A stretch of 64,000 bases of DNA, from NCBI RefSeq assembly GCF_004319545.1, contig NZ_CP036313.1, positions 569,501-633,500 of the forward strand, read 5' to 3'. A program made the translations under genes and the position numbers. Of this stretch, positions 62,490 to 64,000 are shown in pieces. Under the pieces are notes generated by a model. That model worked only from the letters and a program-made list of their open reading frames with translations, was not told where the DNA came from and searched no databases. Within the stretch, counting starts at the first letter, position 1; each line of letters opens with the position of its first letter. The stretch is from Desulfobacter hydrogenophilus (lineage in GTDB: Bacteria; Desulfobacterota; Desulfobacteria; Desulfobacterales; Desulfobacteraceae).

Positions 62490-64000
62490 TTCTGTGGCCC
62501 CGGGAAGGGTGATGGTGAAACAAGTCCCCTTGCCGCGCCGACTTTCCACCTCAATGCGGCCGTTGTGGTACTGGACAATATGTTTGACAATGGCCAAGCC
62601 AAGCCCTGTGCCTCCCTGGTCCCGGCTTCGGCCCTTATCCACCCGGTAAAACCGGTTGAATACTTTTGGCAGGTGGGCCGCATCAATGCCCTGGCCCGAA
62701 TCTTTAACCTGAATTTCTATATTGCCGTCTTTGAATTCTGCATTAATGGTAATGCATGTCCCCTCACCGCTGTACTTTATGGCATTGTCCACCAAATTAA
62801 ACACCGCCTGCTCCATGAGCATGGGATCCACCATACCGGCAATGGCATCCGGGCAGTGGACGTCCATGGTTATCCCCCGGGACTGAGCTCTGTCCGCGCA
62901 GAACCTAACGACCTTTTGGATCAAACCGGCCAGGGGGTGGGTCTCAAGCTGAATATCGGTTCCCTTAAGACGCTCCAATCTTGAAAGGGCCAGAAGGTCA
63001 TCAATCAGGCGGACCATGCGGTTAACGTTTTTTTCAATGATCCCCAAAAACCGGCTGTACTGGGCTACCGACGCCTGGTCCGGCGCACCGGCACTGTCCG
63101 CGGTCATCTGCAACAAAGTTTCAATAAACCCTTTGATTGTGGTTAAAGGGGTTTTTAATTCGTGGGAAACATTTGCCGCAAAATCCTTGTGCATGGTTTC
63201 AAGAAGTCGTATCCGGGTGATGTCACGAAAAATGATCAGGGTGCCCATACGTTTGTCATGGGTGTCATACAAGGCTGTGGAATGGATATTAAGCACCATG
63301 CGCTCATCTGCATCAATGACAATATCATCTTCCACAGGTTCTCCGGTGGCAAGGGCTTTTTTAATGAATACCTGCAAATCATAATTTCTGGCGACCTCAA
63401 GCACATGCTTTGTTTTCAGCGTTTCCGGCGAGAAATCAAATATTTTAGCAGCAGCCTTATTAATGGTAATGATCTGCTCCTGGCCGTCAATGGCGATGAC
63501 CCCCTCCTCCATACTTGTGTGGACCGCTTCAAGCTCCCGGCTTCGGTTTCTGACATCCATGATCTTTTTATTAAGTTCCGAGGCCATAAAATTCATAGCT
63601 CCGGCCAATTGGGACAGCTCTTCGGTATCCGGATAGGACAGTCGGCTGGTCAGGTTGCCCTTGGAAAACGCCTGGGCCCCTTGACGCATCTGCTCCACGG
63701 GCTTTGTAATACGCCTTGAAACATATAAGCTTGCCAGAGCCGCAGCCATGGTGGTCAAAATCAGAACCAGGGCAATTGAATTGCGCATACTCTCAACCTT
63801 GGTGTCGATATCCGAAATGGAGACAGCCGTCCGGATCACAGCAGAGTCAGACCGGCTGTAAATAACCGGAAGGGCAATATACATCATATTTTTATCAAGG
63901 GTGGGACTGTAGCGTACGGCCATACTCTTTTCACCGGAAAATGCTGTCTTAATTTCAGGCCGGTCCCTGTGATTTTCCATGGTCTCCACCCTGGCAAAGG
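62484..64000 (-). CDS. PhoR-like sensor histidine kinase, N-terminus outside window
   Basis: At least 505 codons; the frame is still open at the right edge, so the N-terminal membrane anchor and part of the sensor domain are missing. What remains is the end of a periplasmic domain, one membrane helix (about LVLILTTMAAALASLYV), HAMP, PAS (GVIAIDGQEQIITINKAAAK), HisKA with the phosphorylated His in NVSHELKTPLTTIKGF and HATPase (QAVFNLVDNAIKYSG, GTGLGLAIVKHIV). This matches PhoR-type kinases that sense phosphate limitation with PhoB, though the regulator gene is not in view. An internal GTG at 63989 is not the true start. Confidence 0.87.
   Translation of the reverse strand, partial: FARVETMENHRDRPEIKTAFSGEKSMAVRYSPTLDKNMMYIALPVIYSRSDSAVIRTAVSISDIDTKVESMRNSIALVLILTTMAAALASLYVSRRITKPVEQMRQGAQAFSKGNLTSRLSYPDTEELSQLAGAMNFMASELNKKIMDVRNRSRELEAVHTSMEEGVIAIDGQEQIITINKAAAKIFDFSPETLKTKHVLEVARNYDLQVFIKKALATGEPVEDDIVIDADERMVLNIHSTALYDTHDKRMGTLIIFRDITRIRLLETMHKDFAANVSHELKTPLTTIKGFIETLLQMTADSAGAPDQASVAQYSRFLGIIEKNVNRMVRLIDDLLALSRLERLKGTDIQLETHPLAGLIQKVVRFCADRAQSRGITMDVHCPDAIAGMVDPMLMEQAVFNLVDNAIKYSGEGTCITINAEFKDGNIEIQVKDSGQGIDAAHLPKVFNRFYRVDKGRSRDQGGTGLGLAIVKHIVQYHNGRIEVESRRGKGTCFTITLPGATES

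Noticed and set aside
1..64000. CRISPR arrays, integrase, phage or transposase genes
   Set aside because: Looked for regularly spaced repeats and characteristic motifs on both strands; none seen.

Overview
The window looks like a chromosomal segment from a Gram-negative, anaerobic deltaproteobacterium, most likely a Desulfobacter-like member of the Desulfobacterales. This is inferred from gene content: a GlcD/GlcF-type oxidase pair, the osmolyte N-acetylglutaminylglutamine amide (NAGGN) gene trio, a CcsA/HemX-HemA-siroheme block, a V4R-like histidine kinase, several outer-membrane lipoproteins and two tripartite efflux systems. No rRNA, tRNA, transposase, phage gene or CRISPR array was found.

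Layout. 1-1539: FAD/Fe-S hydroxyacid oxidase pair (minus strand). 1874-6470: surface-polysaccharide genes, an SGNH-like protein plus MBOAT O-acyltransferase, then a beta-helix lipoprotein. 6688-10313: M20 peptidase, DUF2959 lipoprotein, RluA-type pseudouridine synthase and a HigB/HigA toxin-antitoxin pair with a palindromic operator candidate. 10906-13957: a PstS-like binding protein with an (ATA)8 microsatellite, followed by a PAS-GGDEF-EAL gene broken by two opposite frameshifts in poly-T tracts. 15126-27955: two SNF2 helicase paralogues in direct orientation, the first truncated, flanking an HlyD / RbbA-type ABC / ABC-2 permease / NodT efflux operon; the intact copy is followed by a SWIM zinc-finger protein. 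28192-30662: YitT-family and oxalate/formate-antiporter-family membrane proteins. 30740-35399: NAGGN synthesis (asnO, ngg, M42 hydrolase). 36246-38840: Pif1-like helicase with HRDC and helix-turn-helix domains. 38892-44625: RND efflux operon. 44797-49697: sensor histidine kinase diverging from an XRE-cupin regulator and an acyl-CoA synthetase. 49950-53367: thiamine-type ABC transporter. 53404-61550: GATE-domain membrane protein, Hsp70-like protein, TPR lipoprotein, PBP1b, HemA, CcsA and siroheme synthase, mostly one tight minus-strand run. 61644-64000: amidohydrolase and a PhoR-like kinase cut by the window edge.

The most unusual content is non-coding. A structured MITE-like element of about 160 bp occurs twice in full, and end fragments of it lie near other gene 3' ends; both full copies sit on gene stop codons. 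A second repeat of about 95 bp occurs three times, always on the plus strand. There are REP-like palindromes, a 103-bp element with 17-bp perfect inverted ends, and an 18-bp perfect hairpin across the stop codon of the intact SNF2 gene. The two SNF2 copies share a block of about 1.07 kb with no visible difference between clearly diverged flanks, which points to gene conversion.
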